Source: Spirilliplanes yamanashiensis
GTDB taxonomy: Bacteria > Actinomycetota > Actinomycetes > Mycobacteriales > Micromonosporaceae
Direction: 5' to 3'
NCBI RefSeq assembly: GCF_016863475.1
Contig: NZ_BOOY01000042.1
Span: forward strand, 1 to 64,000
DNA: 64,000 bases
Part shown: one piece after another, positions 1-12,593 of the stretch
Position numbering within the stretch: the stretch's first letter is position 1
Layout: every line of letters starts with the position of its first letter
The notes under the pieces: generated by a model
Databases searched by the model: none
What the model saw: only the letters and a program-made list of their open reading frames with translations
What the model was told of the DNA's origin: nothing
Program-made: the position numbers and the translations under genes

Positions 1-554
1 GCCCCAGCGGGCCTGTTCGAGGATCTCCAGCGCCTGCGCGCAGGCGTCCGGGCTGCCCGTGGCGCCGCGCAGCACCCGGGTGGCCTCCTCGACCCGGTCG
101 GCGAGCGCCGCGAACTGCGCCTCGCGCTCTCGCACCGCCTCCGCCTGCGCCTTGAGCTGCTGCGTCTTGGTCCACAGCTCCACGAACACCGAGACCTTGG
201 CGCGCAGCACCCACGGGTCGAACGGCTTCGTCAGGTAGTCGACCGCGCCGACCGCGTACCCGCGCAGGGCGAGCTGGGCGTCGCGGTCGGCGGCCGTCAG
301 GAACAGGATCGGCACGTGCCGGGTGCGCTCGCGGCGTTTGATGTGGCTGGCCGTCTCGAAGCCGTCCATGTTGGGCATCTGCGCGTCCAGCAGGATGACC
401 GCGAAGTCGTCCACGAGCAGCTGCTTGAGGGCGGCCTCGCCGCTCTCCACGGCCACGGCGTGCACCGGCAGGCCCTGCAGGATCGCCTCCAGCGCGATCA
501 GGTTGTCCTTGCGGTCGTCGACCAGCAGTGCCTTGGCGGTGTCACCCACGCCCG

Positions 555-558
<4 letters not shown>
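1..558 (-). CDS. Response regulator with C-terminal coiled coil (C-terminus beyond window)
   Basis: Starts at GTG 558, overlapping the stop of the upstream hybrid kinase by 4 bp (GTGA), so the two are translationally coupled. Residues about 8-125 form a receiver domain: the acidic pair LLVDD near residue 14, phospho-acceptor Asp58 in ILLDAQMPNMDG, the T of LFLTAAD and the K of YLTKPF are all present. After it comes a charged helical stretch (WTKTQQLKAQAEAVREREA) that looks like a coiled coil. The reading frame is still open at base 1, so the output domain, if any, is not visible. It is probably the partner of the poly-HAMP kinase, or a second phosphorelay element for it. Domain identity is certain; the function of the truncated part is unknown. 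Confidence 0.9.
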
Positions 559-4934
<4,376 letters not shown>

Positions 4935-5059
4935 GGCGTCCTCACAAGTGATCCTGGGTCCTTCATCATGGCGCGTGCGGCGAGACCGAACCAGGCCGGA
5001 GTCACTCCGGCGTGCCCGGCAACTTGGTGACAGGCCGGTCGCCGGTGGAGGATGCAGGC

Positions 5060-7096
5060 GTGTCAGTCGAGGCCGCCACGGCGGAGTTCGTCCGGCGGGT
5101 GCGCCTGCCCAACGACCGCCGCACCCCCGCCGCCGCCCGCGCCGTCGTGCGCTCGGTGGTCGAGGAGGCGGTCCTGCACGAACTCCTCAACGAGGCGCTG
5201 CTGCTCACCACCGAGCTGTCCACCAACGCGGTCGTGCACGCCGGCACCGACCTCGACATCGAGGTCGTCGGCGACCCCGACGGCCTCACCGTCACCGTCA
5301 CCGACTTCGCCCCCGGCCCCGTCGAGCAGCTGGCCGTCGGCCCCCGCAACGACTCCGCCGACATCGGCGAGGTGTCCGAGCGCGGCCGCGGCCTGCTGCT
5401 CGTCGACCACTTCGCCAGCCGCTGGGGCACCGTGCACAGCGCCGCCGGCAAGGGCGTCTGGTTCCGCCTCGACCGCCGCGGCGCCGCCCGCACCGCCGAG
5501 CCGCCCGGCCTCGCCGAACCCACCGCCGCGGTCGCCAGCGACGCCCCCGGTGTCACCGCCCTGCAGGAACTGCTGGAGGTCGGCCCGTCCACCCCGGCGC
5601 CGTCGTCGTCCGCCGGCGACACCCTCGCCGAGTTCGCCGGCGAACTCCTCACCCGCCTGGCCCGCCTCACCGGCGCGTCCGGCGCCGTGGTCCGCCTCGA
5701 CCGCGGCGACGGCATGCGCCAGTTCGCCCGGTACGGCCGCACCCCGCGCGCCGACGCCGAGACCGTCCGCGTGCCGCTCACCGTCCGCCGCCCGTACGCG
5801 GGCGACCTGGAACTCGACGCCGCCCCCACCGGCTACACCGCCCCGCTGGCCGCCCTCGTCGCCGAACGCCTGTCGCTGCACCTCGAGAACGACCGCCTGC
5901 ACCGCACCGACCTGCGCCGCCAGACCTGGCTGACGTTCCTCGCCGAGGCCAGCGAACTGCTCGCCCAGTCCCTCGACGTCGCCCTCACCATGGCGCTCAT
6001 CCCCCAGCTGGTGGTGCCGCGCCTCGGCCAGTGGTGCGCCGTGCACACCACCGACGAGTGGGGCCGGCTGATCCTGGCGTCCGCCACCCACGCCGACGAG
6101 AGCGCCCTCGCCCAGCTGCACGCCACCCTGTCCCTCACCGGCGACGAATCCGTGCTGGCCCGCCTCCAGGAGGCCTCCCGCACCGGCACCCAGGTGCTCC
6201 TCGGCGCGCCCCTCGAAGGCTTCGCCGTCCCCCTGGTCGCCCGCGGCCAGCGCCTCGGCACCCTCGCCGTCGGCCGCCACACCGTCGGCCGCCACGACGC
6301 CGACGAGGTCAACGTCCTGGAGGACGTCGCCCGCCGCTCCGCCCTCGCCATCGACAACGCCAGAATCCACGACGAACGCCACAAGGTCGCCCGCACCCTC
6401 CAGCAGTCCCTGCTCCCCCCGAAACTGCCCACCGTCCCGGGCATCGGCTTCGCCGCCGAATACGTCCCCACCGGCTCCGAGGTCGGCGGCGACTTCTACG
6501 ACGTCGTCGCCCTGCCCGACAACCGCTGGCTCGTCGTCGTCGGCGACGTCTCCGGCAAGGGCGTCCAGGCCGCCACCGTGACCGGCCTGTGCCGCGACGT
6601 CATCCGCATCCTCGCCGGCGACGGCAGACCGCTGCCCGAGGTCCTGTGCCGCCTCAACCAGACCCTCGTCGAACGCGGCCACGGCCGCTACTGCACCCTC
6701 GCCGTCGCCGAGGTGTGCCGCACCGGCAGCGGGGCGCTGTCCGTCTCCCTGCACCTGGCCGGGCACGACCGGCCCGTGCTGGTCCGGGCCTCCGGGCGCA
6801 CCTCGTTCGTCGGCGAAGGCGGCACCGCACTCGGGCTGCTCGAGACCATCACGTCGCCCGCCACCGCGCTGACCCTGGACGCGGGCGACTCGCTGATCTT
6901 CTACACCGACGGGGTGACCGAGCGGCGGCGCGGTCGGGAGCTGTTCGGGATCGAGCGGTTGCGGCAGGCGTCCGTGCCGCTGGCCGGGTACTCGGCGGAC
7001 GTGGTGGCGGCGCGGCTGCGGGCGGCGACGATCTCGTTCTCCGTCGAGGAACCCCGCGACGACATCGCCATCCTTGTGCTACGCAACGACGCCTGA
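5060..7096 (+). CDS. HATPase-GAF-PP2C (SpoIIE/RsbU-type) regulatory phosphatase
   Basis: 678 aa from GTG 5060, chosen because GGAGG (5047-5051) lies 8 nt upstream; a GTG at 5012 is in frame but has no such site. Residues about 1-145 are an RsbW-like anti-sigma ATPase domain (TTELSTNAVVHA N box; GRGLLLVDHFA). About 190-430 contain a degenerate region and a GAF-like domain. About 445-675 form a PP2C/SpoIIE phosphatase with metal-binding signatures EVGGDFYDV and GDVSGKG, and the terminal Asp in PRDDIAIL. Such fusions combine a kinase-like anti-sigma module with a phosphatase acting on an STAS anti-anti-sigma factor. It diverges from the poly-HAMP kinase and belongs functionally with the partner-switching genes at 15-21 kb. 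Substrate is inferred, not shown. Confidence 0.92.
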   Translation: MSVEAATAEFVRRVRLPNDRRTPAAARAVVRSVVEEAVLHELLNEALLLTTELSTNAVVHAGTDLDIEVVGDPDGLTVTVTDFAPGPVEQLAVGPRNDSADIGEVSERGRGLLLVDHFASRWGTVHSAAGKGVWFRLDRRGAARTAEPPGLAEPTAAVASDAPGVTALQELLEVGPSTPAPSSSAGDTLAEFAGELLTRLARLTGASGAVVRLDRGDGMRQFARYGRTPRADAETVRVPLTVRRPYAGDLELDAAPTGYTAPLAALVAERLSLHLENDRLHRTDLRRQTWLTFLAEASELLAQSLDVALTMALIPQLVVPRLGQWCAVHTTDEWGRLILASATHADESALAQLHATLSLTGDESVLARLQEASRTGTQVLLGAPLEGFAVPLVARGQRLGTLAVGRHTVGRHDADEVNVLEDVARRSALAIDNARIHDERHKVARTLQQSLLPPKLPTVPGIGFAAEYVPTGSEVGGDFYDVVALPDNRWLVVVGDVSGKGVQAATVTGLCRDVIRILAGDGRPLPEVLCRLNQTLVERGHGRYCTLAVAEVCRTGSGALSVSLHLAGHDRPVLVRASGRTSFVGEGGTALGLLETITSPATALTLDAGDSLIFYTDGVTERRRGRELFGIERLRQASVPLAGYSADVVAARLRAATISFSVEEPRDDIAILVLRNDA

Positions 7097-7235
7097 CGGC
7101 TAAGCCTGAACTCTGCCCTCAGCGTCACAAATCGCTGCATCACCAGCATCTAACTCATCGAACGTTTGACGGCACTGACACGGCCGGCAACCCACTCCCC
7201 TCGAGTGAACTGCGCGACCTAAGCGGTCTACCACC

Positions 7236-7802
7236 TCAATGATCGATGGACTCGAGCCACCGCCGCGCAGCATGCCTCTCCTGCTGCGGCGTTCCAGGCC
7301 AGCCGGCCTTCCAATCCGCGAGTTCGCGCAGTCCAGTTAGGTCATGAAATTTGTTCACTACCACAGCGCCGATCATGTCCCCGCCGGCCGTGCCACAAAC
7401 AATGACATCTCCGGCAAGCGACAGCATGGCGAAATCCGGCACTCCGAAACCGGTGCCGAGCGCAGCCGCCGAGCCTGCGCCCATCATGTCCCAGCATTCG
7501 GCAAGCTTCACGTGCGCCCACCACCAGTCGCCCTCAGAGATTTCGACGGCGACCAAGAATTCTCGATCGTCAACGACGAGTCCCCCTCGAAGGGAAATCT
7601 CGAACCACCCGGCATTCGCAATAGCTATGAAATCCGGAACGTCGGTGCCAACGACCGCTCTTGGCCATGCACCAGATTCTGGCGGATAACCCGGAGCAAG
7701 AGCGGCGAGTGTTGGTGGGACAAGAGGGCTCTCCCGGCCCATCAGCCCGAGAAAGATCAGACCCGCGGGAGCCAATCTTTCAGAATAGTTCGCCTTATTC
7801 AT
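7236..7802 (-). CDS. Hypothetical protein, low-GC gene
   Basis: 188 aa, family not recognised. It contains several Trp-rich and Gly-rich stretches (EGDWWWAHVKLAECWDMMG; DWKAGWPGTPQQERHAARRW) and reads as a compact soluble protein; the first 20 residues are hydrophobic but do not make a clear signal peptide. Codon use is noticeably less GC3-biased than in the neighbours (for example AAT, AAA, ATT and TCT codons at the N-terminus), suggesting acquisition from outside. ATG 7802 has GAGGAA directly upstream, rather close for a ribosome site; ATG 7742 is an alternative start. It faces the phosphatase gene tail to tail across a 139-bp gap. It might be an orphan immunity-type protein, but nothing in the sequence proves this. 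Confidence 0.6.
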   Translation of the reverse strand: MNKANYSERLAPAGLIFLGLMGRESPLVPPTLAALAPGYPPESGAWPRAVVGTDVPDFIAIANAGWFEISLRGGLVVDDREFLVAVEISEGDWWWAHVKLAECWDMMGAGSAAALGTGFGVPDFAMLSLAGDVIVCGTAGGDMIGAVVVNKFHDLTGLRELADWKAGWPGTPQQERHAARRWLESIDH

Positions 7803-7885
7803 TTCCTCAGGCCCTCGGATCTGCTAGAAACGCCAGCGAAGCGGTGCTTGGCGCCATGGGCAAATGCCGTGCATCGCTCAGCTTA

Positions 7886-8128
7886 TCAATCATAGAGGGT
7901 GGTGACCCGTAGCTGTGTACACAACCCCCGCTCAAGGGAAAAGGCAACCTGACCATTGGCGAGCCTATCCAGATATTCCAGCACCGCCTAGCCGGACCAT
8001 TCAAATTTCAGCTGGAACGTGTCGACACTGCCGTTCGGGTGCAGTCGCGGCGATGCCCCAAGCCGAGGGCGGAACTTCGCCTTACCGCATGCATTAGCAG
8101 CCAGTCCGGCGAGTCGGGCAGCACCGGC
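7886..8128 (-). pseudogene. Possible gene remnant upstream of the low-GC gene
   Basis: The gap 7803-8269 has no convincing intact gene. On the minus strand, between a TAA at 8131-8129 and a TAG at 7990-7988, one frame reads like the C-terminus of a real protein (motif RLHPNGSVDTFQLKFEWSG). The same frame continues after the TAG for 33 codons (AVLEYLDRLANGQVAFSLER, then more) to a TGA at 7888-7886. There is no plausible start codon or ribosome site. This fits a decayed 3' fragment with an internal stop, or two adjacent fragments. The rest of the gap shows no signal I can name. The family is not recognised and the call is tentative. Confidence 0.3.
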
Positions 8129-8269
8129 TTACCGTCGGCCGAGCCGCACAGGCTGCCTCTTGGCGAGCCACGCCGACCAAGCGCAACTGGGCAGGCCGAC
8201 ACCGGCCTGCCGCGCGAGCCCACCCAGCCGGGGTCCGGCCGGTGGGTTGCTCGTTCGACAGCGTTCGGT

Positions 8270-8644
8270 TCACGCCCGGCAGGTGGTGACCTCGCAGACC
8301 CGCGGGCCCTGCGGCCCGAGGCGGACCGTCACCCACTGGGTCACGGAGTCGCCGCCGGCCAACGTCAGCCGCACCGGGTACGTCAGCTCCCCCGCGCCCG
8401 CCCGCGGCTCCCCCACGTCGAAGGCGGTGAACTTGGGCCACGCGGGCGCCGACCCGGACGGGCAGGTCAGGTCGGCGGGCGCGCCGCCGGTGCGCACCTC
8501 GGTCAGATAGGTCGTGAGGACGGACGTGGCCGTCGCGCGACGGTCGCGCGGTGACGGCGTCGGCGAGGCCAGCGCAGCGCCGGAAACCACCACAGTAAAA
8601 GCCGCAAAGAGGACACCACCTCGTACAGAGAGCCGATAGGTCAC
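8270..8644 (-). CDS. Small exported protein of unknown function
   Basis: 124 aa from GTG 8644, with AGGGA 7 nt upstream. The N-terminus is a typical Sec signal peptide (positive SVR, hydrophobic VLFAAFTVVVSGAA, cleavage after ALA near residue 26). The mature part is about 98 aa with two pairs of Cys-containing segments (DLTCPSG; PRVCEVTTCRA at the very C-terminus), so disulfides are likely outside the cell. The core (FDVGEPRAGAGELTYPVRLTL and VTQWVTVRLGP) looks like a beta-sandwich similar to small conjugation- or lipoprotein-associated domains, but I do not recognise a specific family. No operon partner: the next gene on this strand is more than 560 bp upstream. Confidence 0.75.
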   Translation of the reverse strand: MTYRLSVRGGVLFAAFTVVVSGAALASPTPSPRDRRATATSVLTTYLTEVRTGGAPADLTCPSGSAPAWPKFTAFDVGEPRAGAGELTYPVRLTLAGGDSVTQWVTVRLGPQGPRVCEVTTCRA

Positions 8645-8939
8645 AGGAGATCCCTACGTCGGAAGGGTCGGACGGACATGGAGCGTCATGGAGGAGGCGA
8701 CCGACCCGGCCCTCACGTCCTCAGGAGACGCCCGAGGACCTGACGGGTCGAGTTCCGTGACGCGAACCGGACATGATCGCCGCCGGGAACAGGTGCCGGT
8801 CCGACTCCGCCCCCGGCGCAGCGGCGCGGAAGCACCACCACCCGGAAGCGGACGCCGACATGGCACCGCGCGCTGCGCCACCCACGCCTGCGAGCGACGC
8901 AGACGCGCAAGGCCAAGGCCCGCAGCGGCCCAGCGCGTG

Positions 8940-9148
8940 GTGGCCCGCCACGTCGGCACCGCGCCGTGGCCCGCCACCGCCGACAACGCGCCGTGGCCCG
9001 CCACCGCCGACAACGCGCCGTGGCCCGCCACCGCCGGCACCGCGCCGCAGCCCGGCACCGCCGGCACCCACCGTGGTCCGGCATCGCACCCTGGCCCGGC
9101 ACAGCCGGCACCCACCGTGGTCCGGCACCGCACCCCGGCCCGGCACCG
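8940..9148. repeat. Two adjacent tandem-repeat blocks (27-bp and 44-bp units) in a gene-free gap
   Basis: The gap 8645-9211 contains no ORF with protein-like composition. Inside it a 27-bp unit beginning GCGCCGTGGCCCGCCACCGC is repeated at 8961, 8988 and 9015. There is a diverged fourth copy at 9042 and a partial copy just before 8961. It is followed directly by two copies of a 44-bp unit beginning CCGGCACCCACCGTGGTCCG at 9061 and 9105. The second period is not a multiple of three, which argues against a protein-coding repeat. No CRISPR-like spacers: the units are contiguous. Origin and function unknown; replication slippage is the simplest explanation. Confidence 0.7.
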
Positions 9149-9211
9149 GCAGCACCCCGCGCCCCGTCACCCGGCAGCACCGAGGCACAGCGGCCGCCGC
9201 GCCGGGAGGGG

Positions 9212-10360
9212 CTAGAACAGGTCGTCGCGGGAGGCCACGTCGACCGCGGCGCGGATCGCCGGTGGCGCCGACACCACCACGCACCGGCCGCCGCGGGCCA
9301 GTAGCACGCTGCGGGCCGCGTCGAGGATCTGTTCCACGCGCAGCGGGGACAGCCCGCGGGGCAGGACCGCGTGCACCGAGCCCACCCCGGCGCTGCCCCG
9401 GACCGGCACGGCCACCCCGGCGGCGTCGCGCAGGGCGTAGACCGCGGCGTGCAGGTCGGCGATGGGGACGGTGACGCGCAGGGCCACGTCGTCGGGGCCG
9501 AACGGGTAGCGGCCCCACCACGGCGGTGCGGTGCCGGAGACGGTGGCCGACGGGCCGAGGAGGTCGGCGATGCGGGCGGCGCGCTGGCGGGCGGAGACCG
9601 GGCCGCCCTCTACGAGGACGACGAGGGTGCCGGGCTGGTCGGCGCCGGGGGCGGGCAGGTCGACCTCGATGGCGGACGGGTCGGCGTCGGCGGCGAGGAT
9701 CTGGGCGACCAGGTCGTGGACCTGCAGCGGGGTCCACACGGGGCAGCCGGCGTAGATGCGGGTGTCGGGGATGGTCTGCACGCGGACGGTGGCGGCGAGG
9801 ATGACGCCGTCGGGCGGGCGCAGGTCGTCGGGTGGGGCGGTGACGGCGGCGCCGCCGGGCAGGACGTAGGAGACGGCGCTGACCTGGGCGCTGGGCGGGC
9901 CGTAGCGGTGGCGCAGCGGGCCGGCCTCGTTGGTGGCGAGGACGCCGCCGAGGGAGGCGTCGGCGGACGGCGGGTCGAGGGCGAGGCGCTGGCCGTGCAG
10001 GGCGAGGGCGCGCTGGACGGCGCGGACGGGGGTGCCGGCGCCGACCTGGGCGGTGCCGGCCTCGGGGCGGTGGTCCCAGATGCCGGCGAGGCGGGCGGTG
10101 TCGAGGATGAGGTCGACGCCGGGCGGGGCCCAGCCCCAGTCGATCTTCGTGCCGGAGCCGCGGGGGACGACGGCGAGGTTGCGGGCGGTGGCAAGCTGGA
10201 GGGTGTCGGCCACGGCGGCGTCGGTGCCGGGGGCGGCGACCCAGCGGGCCTGGCGGCCGGCGACGGTGTCGGCGGGCCCGCCGGGGCGGGCGAAGTGGGG
10301 GCCGCAGATCTCGACCAGTGCGCGCAGCACGGGTTCGCGGGAGGGCAGCGGCGTGGTCAT
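9212..10360 (-). CDS. FAD-binding oxidoreductase, GlcE-like
   Basis: 382 aa from ATG 10360. The N-terminal half is a PCMH-type FAD_binding_4 domain (VVPRGSGTKIDWG, GAGTPVRAVQRALA, DASLGGVLATN). The C-terminal half resembles GlcE, the FAD subunit of glycolate oxidase, or a stand-alone flavin dehydrogenase. No glcD/glcF partners are nearby, so the substrate is unknown. Start choice is uncertain: GTG 10438 is in frame and sits exactly 7 nt after a good -10 (TACGAT, 10451-10446), which would make the mRNA leaderless and the protein 408 aa; the extra 26 residues do not look domain-like. A LexA-like box overlaps that promoter. Confidence 0.85.
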   Translation of the reverse strand: MTTPLPSREPVLRALVEICGPHFARPGGPADTVAGRQARWVAAPGTDAAVADTLQLATARNLAVVPRGSGTKIDWGWAPPGVDLILDTARLAGIWDHRPEAGTAQVGAGTPVRAVQRALALHGQRLALDPPSADASLGGVLATNEAGPLRHRYGPPSAQVSAVSYVLPGGAAVTAPPDDLRPPDGVILAATVRVQTIPDTRIYAGCPVWTPLQVHDLVAQILAADADPSAIEVDLPAPGADQPGTLVVLVEGGPVSARQRAARIADLLGPSATVSGTAPPWWGRYPFGPDDVALRVTVPIADLHAAVYALRDAAGVAVPVRGSAGVGSVHAVLPRGLSPLRVEQILDAARSVLLARGGRCVVVSAPPAIRAAVDVASRDDLF

Positions 10361-10445
10361 CTCGCTGGATTCCCGGACATCACGGCCTCCCCGAGCTTCG
10401 CGGCGGATTCCTGCATCGAACAGCCGAAGATCGTTCACTCTGCCC

Positions 10446-10462
10446 ATCGTACACATGTTCGA
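10446..10462 (-). promoter_or_regulatory. LexA-like SOS box overlapping the promoter of the GlcE-like gene
   Basis: TCGTACACATGTTCGA at 10447-10462 matches the Gram-positive/actinobacterial SOS box TCGAAC-N4-GTTCGA with a single mismatch. On the minus strand the -10 hexamer TACGAT (10451-10446) lies inside the box edge and is followed by 7 nt and an in-frame GTG. A repressor bound here would block the oxidoreductase promoter. The divergent oligopeptidase promoter is about 45 bp away and less likely to be affected. Confidence 0.55.
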
Positions 10463-10506
10463 ACGCACCCGGTCGGCCAATCCGTCGATCTGTCGGAACC
10501 GGGCGG

Positions 10507-10512
10507 TAACGT
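10507..10512 (+). promoter_or_regulatory. Putative -10 element for leaderless oligopeptidase B mRNA
   Basis: TAACGT ends 8 nt before GTG 10521, and no Shine-Dalgarno sequence precedes that codon. A transcript starting at or next to the GTG would be leaderless, as appears common in this genome. Confidence 0.45.
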
Positions 10513-10520
10513 CTGGTGTC

Positions 10521-12593
10521 GTGACAGACGAAATGAGCCCGCCCGCGGCCCGCCGCGTTCCCGTCGAGCGCACGCACCACGGCGACACGGTCGTCGACGA
10601 GTACGTCTGGCTCACGCAGAAGGACGACCCGGAGGTCCGGGCGTACCTGGAGGCGGAGAACGCCTGGACGGAGCAGCGCACCGCGCACCTGGCGAAGACG
10701 CGCGAGGCCGTGTTCGAGGAGATCCGCGGCCGCACGCAGGAGACCGACCTGTCGGTGCCCACCCGCAAGGGCGGGTACTGGTACTACACCCGCACGGTCG
10801 AGGGCCGGCAGTACGGCATCCAGTGCCGCCGCCCGGCCGCGCCGGGCGAGACGGCGCCGCCGGTCACCGGTGACGGCGCCCCGCCGGCCGGCGAGGAGGT
10901 GCTGCTCGACGGCAACGAGCTGGCGGAGGGCAAGGACTTCTTCGCGCTCGGCACGTTCGACGTGAGCCCCGACGGCACCCGGCTGGCGTTCTCGACGGAC
11001 TTCGCCGGCGACGAGCGGTTCACGCTGCGGGTGAAGGACCTGACGACCGGCGAGGTGCTGGCCGACGAGATCCCCGAGGTGTTCTACGGCAGCGCGTGGT
11101 CGGCCGACGGCTCGACGCTGTTCTACGTGACGGTGGACGACGCGTGGCGCCCGCACCGGGTGTGGCGGCACACGGTCAGCGGCGGCACGAAGGACGAGCT
11201 GGTCTTCGAGGAGCCGGACGAGCGGTTCTGGGTGGGCGTCGAGCTGACCCGGTCGCAGAAGTTCCTGCTGATCGAGGCGCAGAGCAAGGTCACCACCGAG
11301 GTGCGCGCGATCCCGGCGGACGACCCCACGGCGCCCGCGACGGTGGTGGCGCCGCGCCGGCAGGGCGTGGAGTACTCGGTGGAGCACCACGGGCACCGGT
11401 TCCTGATCCTGCACAACGACGGCGCGGAGGACTTCGCGCTGGCGTACACGTCGGCGGACGCCCCGGGCGACTGGGTGCCGCTGATCCCCCACGAGCCGGG
11501 CACCCGGCTGGAGTCGGTCGACGCGTTCGCCCGGCACCTGGTGGTGTCGCAGCGGCGCGACGGGCTGACCGGGCTGCGGGTGATCACCGACGGCAGCACC
11601 GACAGCTACGAGATCGACTTCCCGGAGCCGCTGTACAGCGTCGGCCTGGACAGCAACCCGGAGTACGACACGGCCGTCATCCGGCTGCACTACACGAGCC
11701 TGGTCACGCCCGACTCGGTGTACGACTACGACCTGACCACCCGGGCGATGACGCTGCGCAAGCGCAAGCCGGTGCTGGGCGACTTCGACCCGGAGGCGTA
11801 CGAGCAGCACCGCGAGTGGGCGACCGCGCCGGACGGCACCCGGGTGCCGATCTCGCTGGTGGCGCGCCGGGGCACGCCGAAGGACGCGCCGCTGCTGCTG
11901 TACGGCTACGGCTCGTACGAGCACAGCCTCGACCCGTGGTTCTCCATCGCCCGGCTGTCGCTGCTGGACCGGGGCGTGGTGTTCGCGGTGGCGCACGTGC
12001 GCGGCGGCGGCGAGCTGGGCCGCCGCTGGTACGACCAGGGCAAGATGCTGGCGAAGCGCAACACGTTCACGGACTTCGTGGCGTGCGCCCGGCACCTGAC
12101 GGCGGCGGGCTGGACCAGCGCGGACAAGCTGGTGGCGCGGGGCGGTTCGGCGGGCGGCCTGCTGATGGGCGCGGTGGCGAACCTGGCGCCGGACGCGTTC
12201 GCGGGCATCGTGGCGGAGGTGCCGTTCGTCGACGCGCTGAACTCCATCCTGGACCCGACGCTGCCGCTGACGGTGACGGAGTGGGAGGAGTGGGGCAACC
12301 CGCTGGAGTCGCCCGAGGTGTACGCGTACATGAAGTCGTACACCCCGTACGAGAACGTGGCGCCGGTGGCGTACCCGGCGATCCTGGCGGTGACCAGCCT
12401 GAACGACACCCGCGTGCTGTACCACGAGCCGGCCCGGTGGATCGCCCGCCTGCGGGCGACCGCACCGGGCGGCGACTATCTGCTGAAGACCGAGATGGGC
12501 GCCGGCCACGGCGGCCCGAGCGGCCGGTACGACTCCTGGAAGGAGGAGGCGTTCGTGGTCGCCTGGATCCTCGACCGGGTGGGCCGGGCCTAG
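10521..12593 (+). CDS. ptrB: Oligopeptidase B / prolyl oligopeptidase family S9A peptidase
   Basis: 690 aa, the usual length of oligopeptidase B. The N-terminus (THHGDTVVDEYVWL) and a seven-bladed propeller region (about 70-420) precede an alpha/beta-hydrolase domain. The catalytic triad is visible: Ser543 in RGGSAGGLLMG, Asp629 in SLNDTRV, His663 in GAGHGGPSGR. The enzyme cleaves short peptides after basic or prolyl residues in the cytosol; no signal peptide is present. GTG 10521 is taken as the start because it is 8 nt from a -10 element; ATG 10533 is the alternative. The stop TAG shares the palindrome CTAG (12590-12593) with the stop of the convergent ABC permease gene, leaving no intergenic DNA. 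Confidence 0.92.
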   Translation: MTDEMSPPAARRVPVERTHHGDTVVDEYVWLTQKDDPEVRAYLEAENAWTEQRTAHLAKTREAVFEEIRGRTQETDLSVPTRKGGYWYYTRTVEGRQYGIQCRRPAAPGETAPPVTGDGAPPAGEEVLLDGNELAEGKDFFALGTFDVSPDGTRLAFSTDFAGDERFTLRVKDLTTGEVLADEIPEVFYGSAWSADGSTLFYVTVDDAWRPHRVWRHTVSGGTKDELVFEEPDERFWVGVELTRSQKFLLIEAQSKVTTEVRAIPADDPTAPATVVAPRRQGVEYSVEHHGHRFLILHNDGAEDFALAYTSADAPGDWVPLIPHEPGTRLESVDAFARHLVVSQRRDGLTGLRVITDGSTDSYEIDFPEPLYSVGLDSNPEYDTAVIRLHYTSLVTPDSVYDYDLTTRAMTLRKRKPVLGDFDPEAYEQHREWATAPDGTRVPISLVARRGTPKDAPLLLYGYGSYEHSLDPWFSIARLSLLDRGVVFAVAHVRGGGELGRRWYDQGKMLAKRNTFTDFVACARHLTAAGWTSADKLVARGGSAGGLLMGAVANLAPDAFAGIVAEVPFVDALNSILDPTLPLTVTEWEEWGNPLESPEVYAYMKSYTPYENVAPVAYPAILAVTSLNDTRVLYHEPARWIARLRATAPGGDYLLKTEMGAGHGGPSGRYDSWKEEAFVVAWILDRVGRA

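Noticed and set aside
7097-8269. Genomic island with attachment sites
   Set aside because: No tRNA, integrase, transposase or flanking direct repeats could be found by reading; only composition and a gene fragment point to transfer.
8940-9148. CRISPR-like appearance of regularly repeated sequence
   Set aside because: Repeats are directly contiguous without unique spacers, the two blocks have different periods, and no cas gene is near.
8654-9474. Several overlapping frames through the tandem repeats (Arg/Pro/Thr- or Trp/Arg/Cys-rich)
   Set aside because: No ribosome site, no plausible fold, and one repeat block has a period of 44 bp, which breaks any frame.
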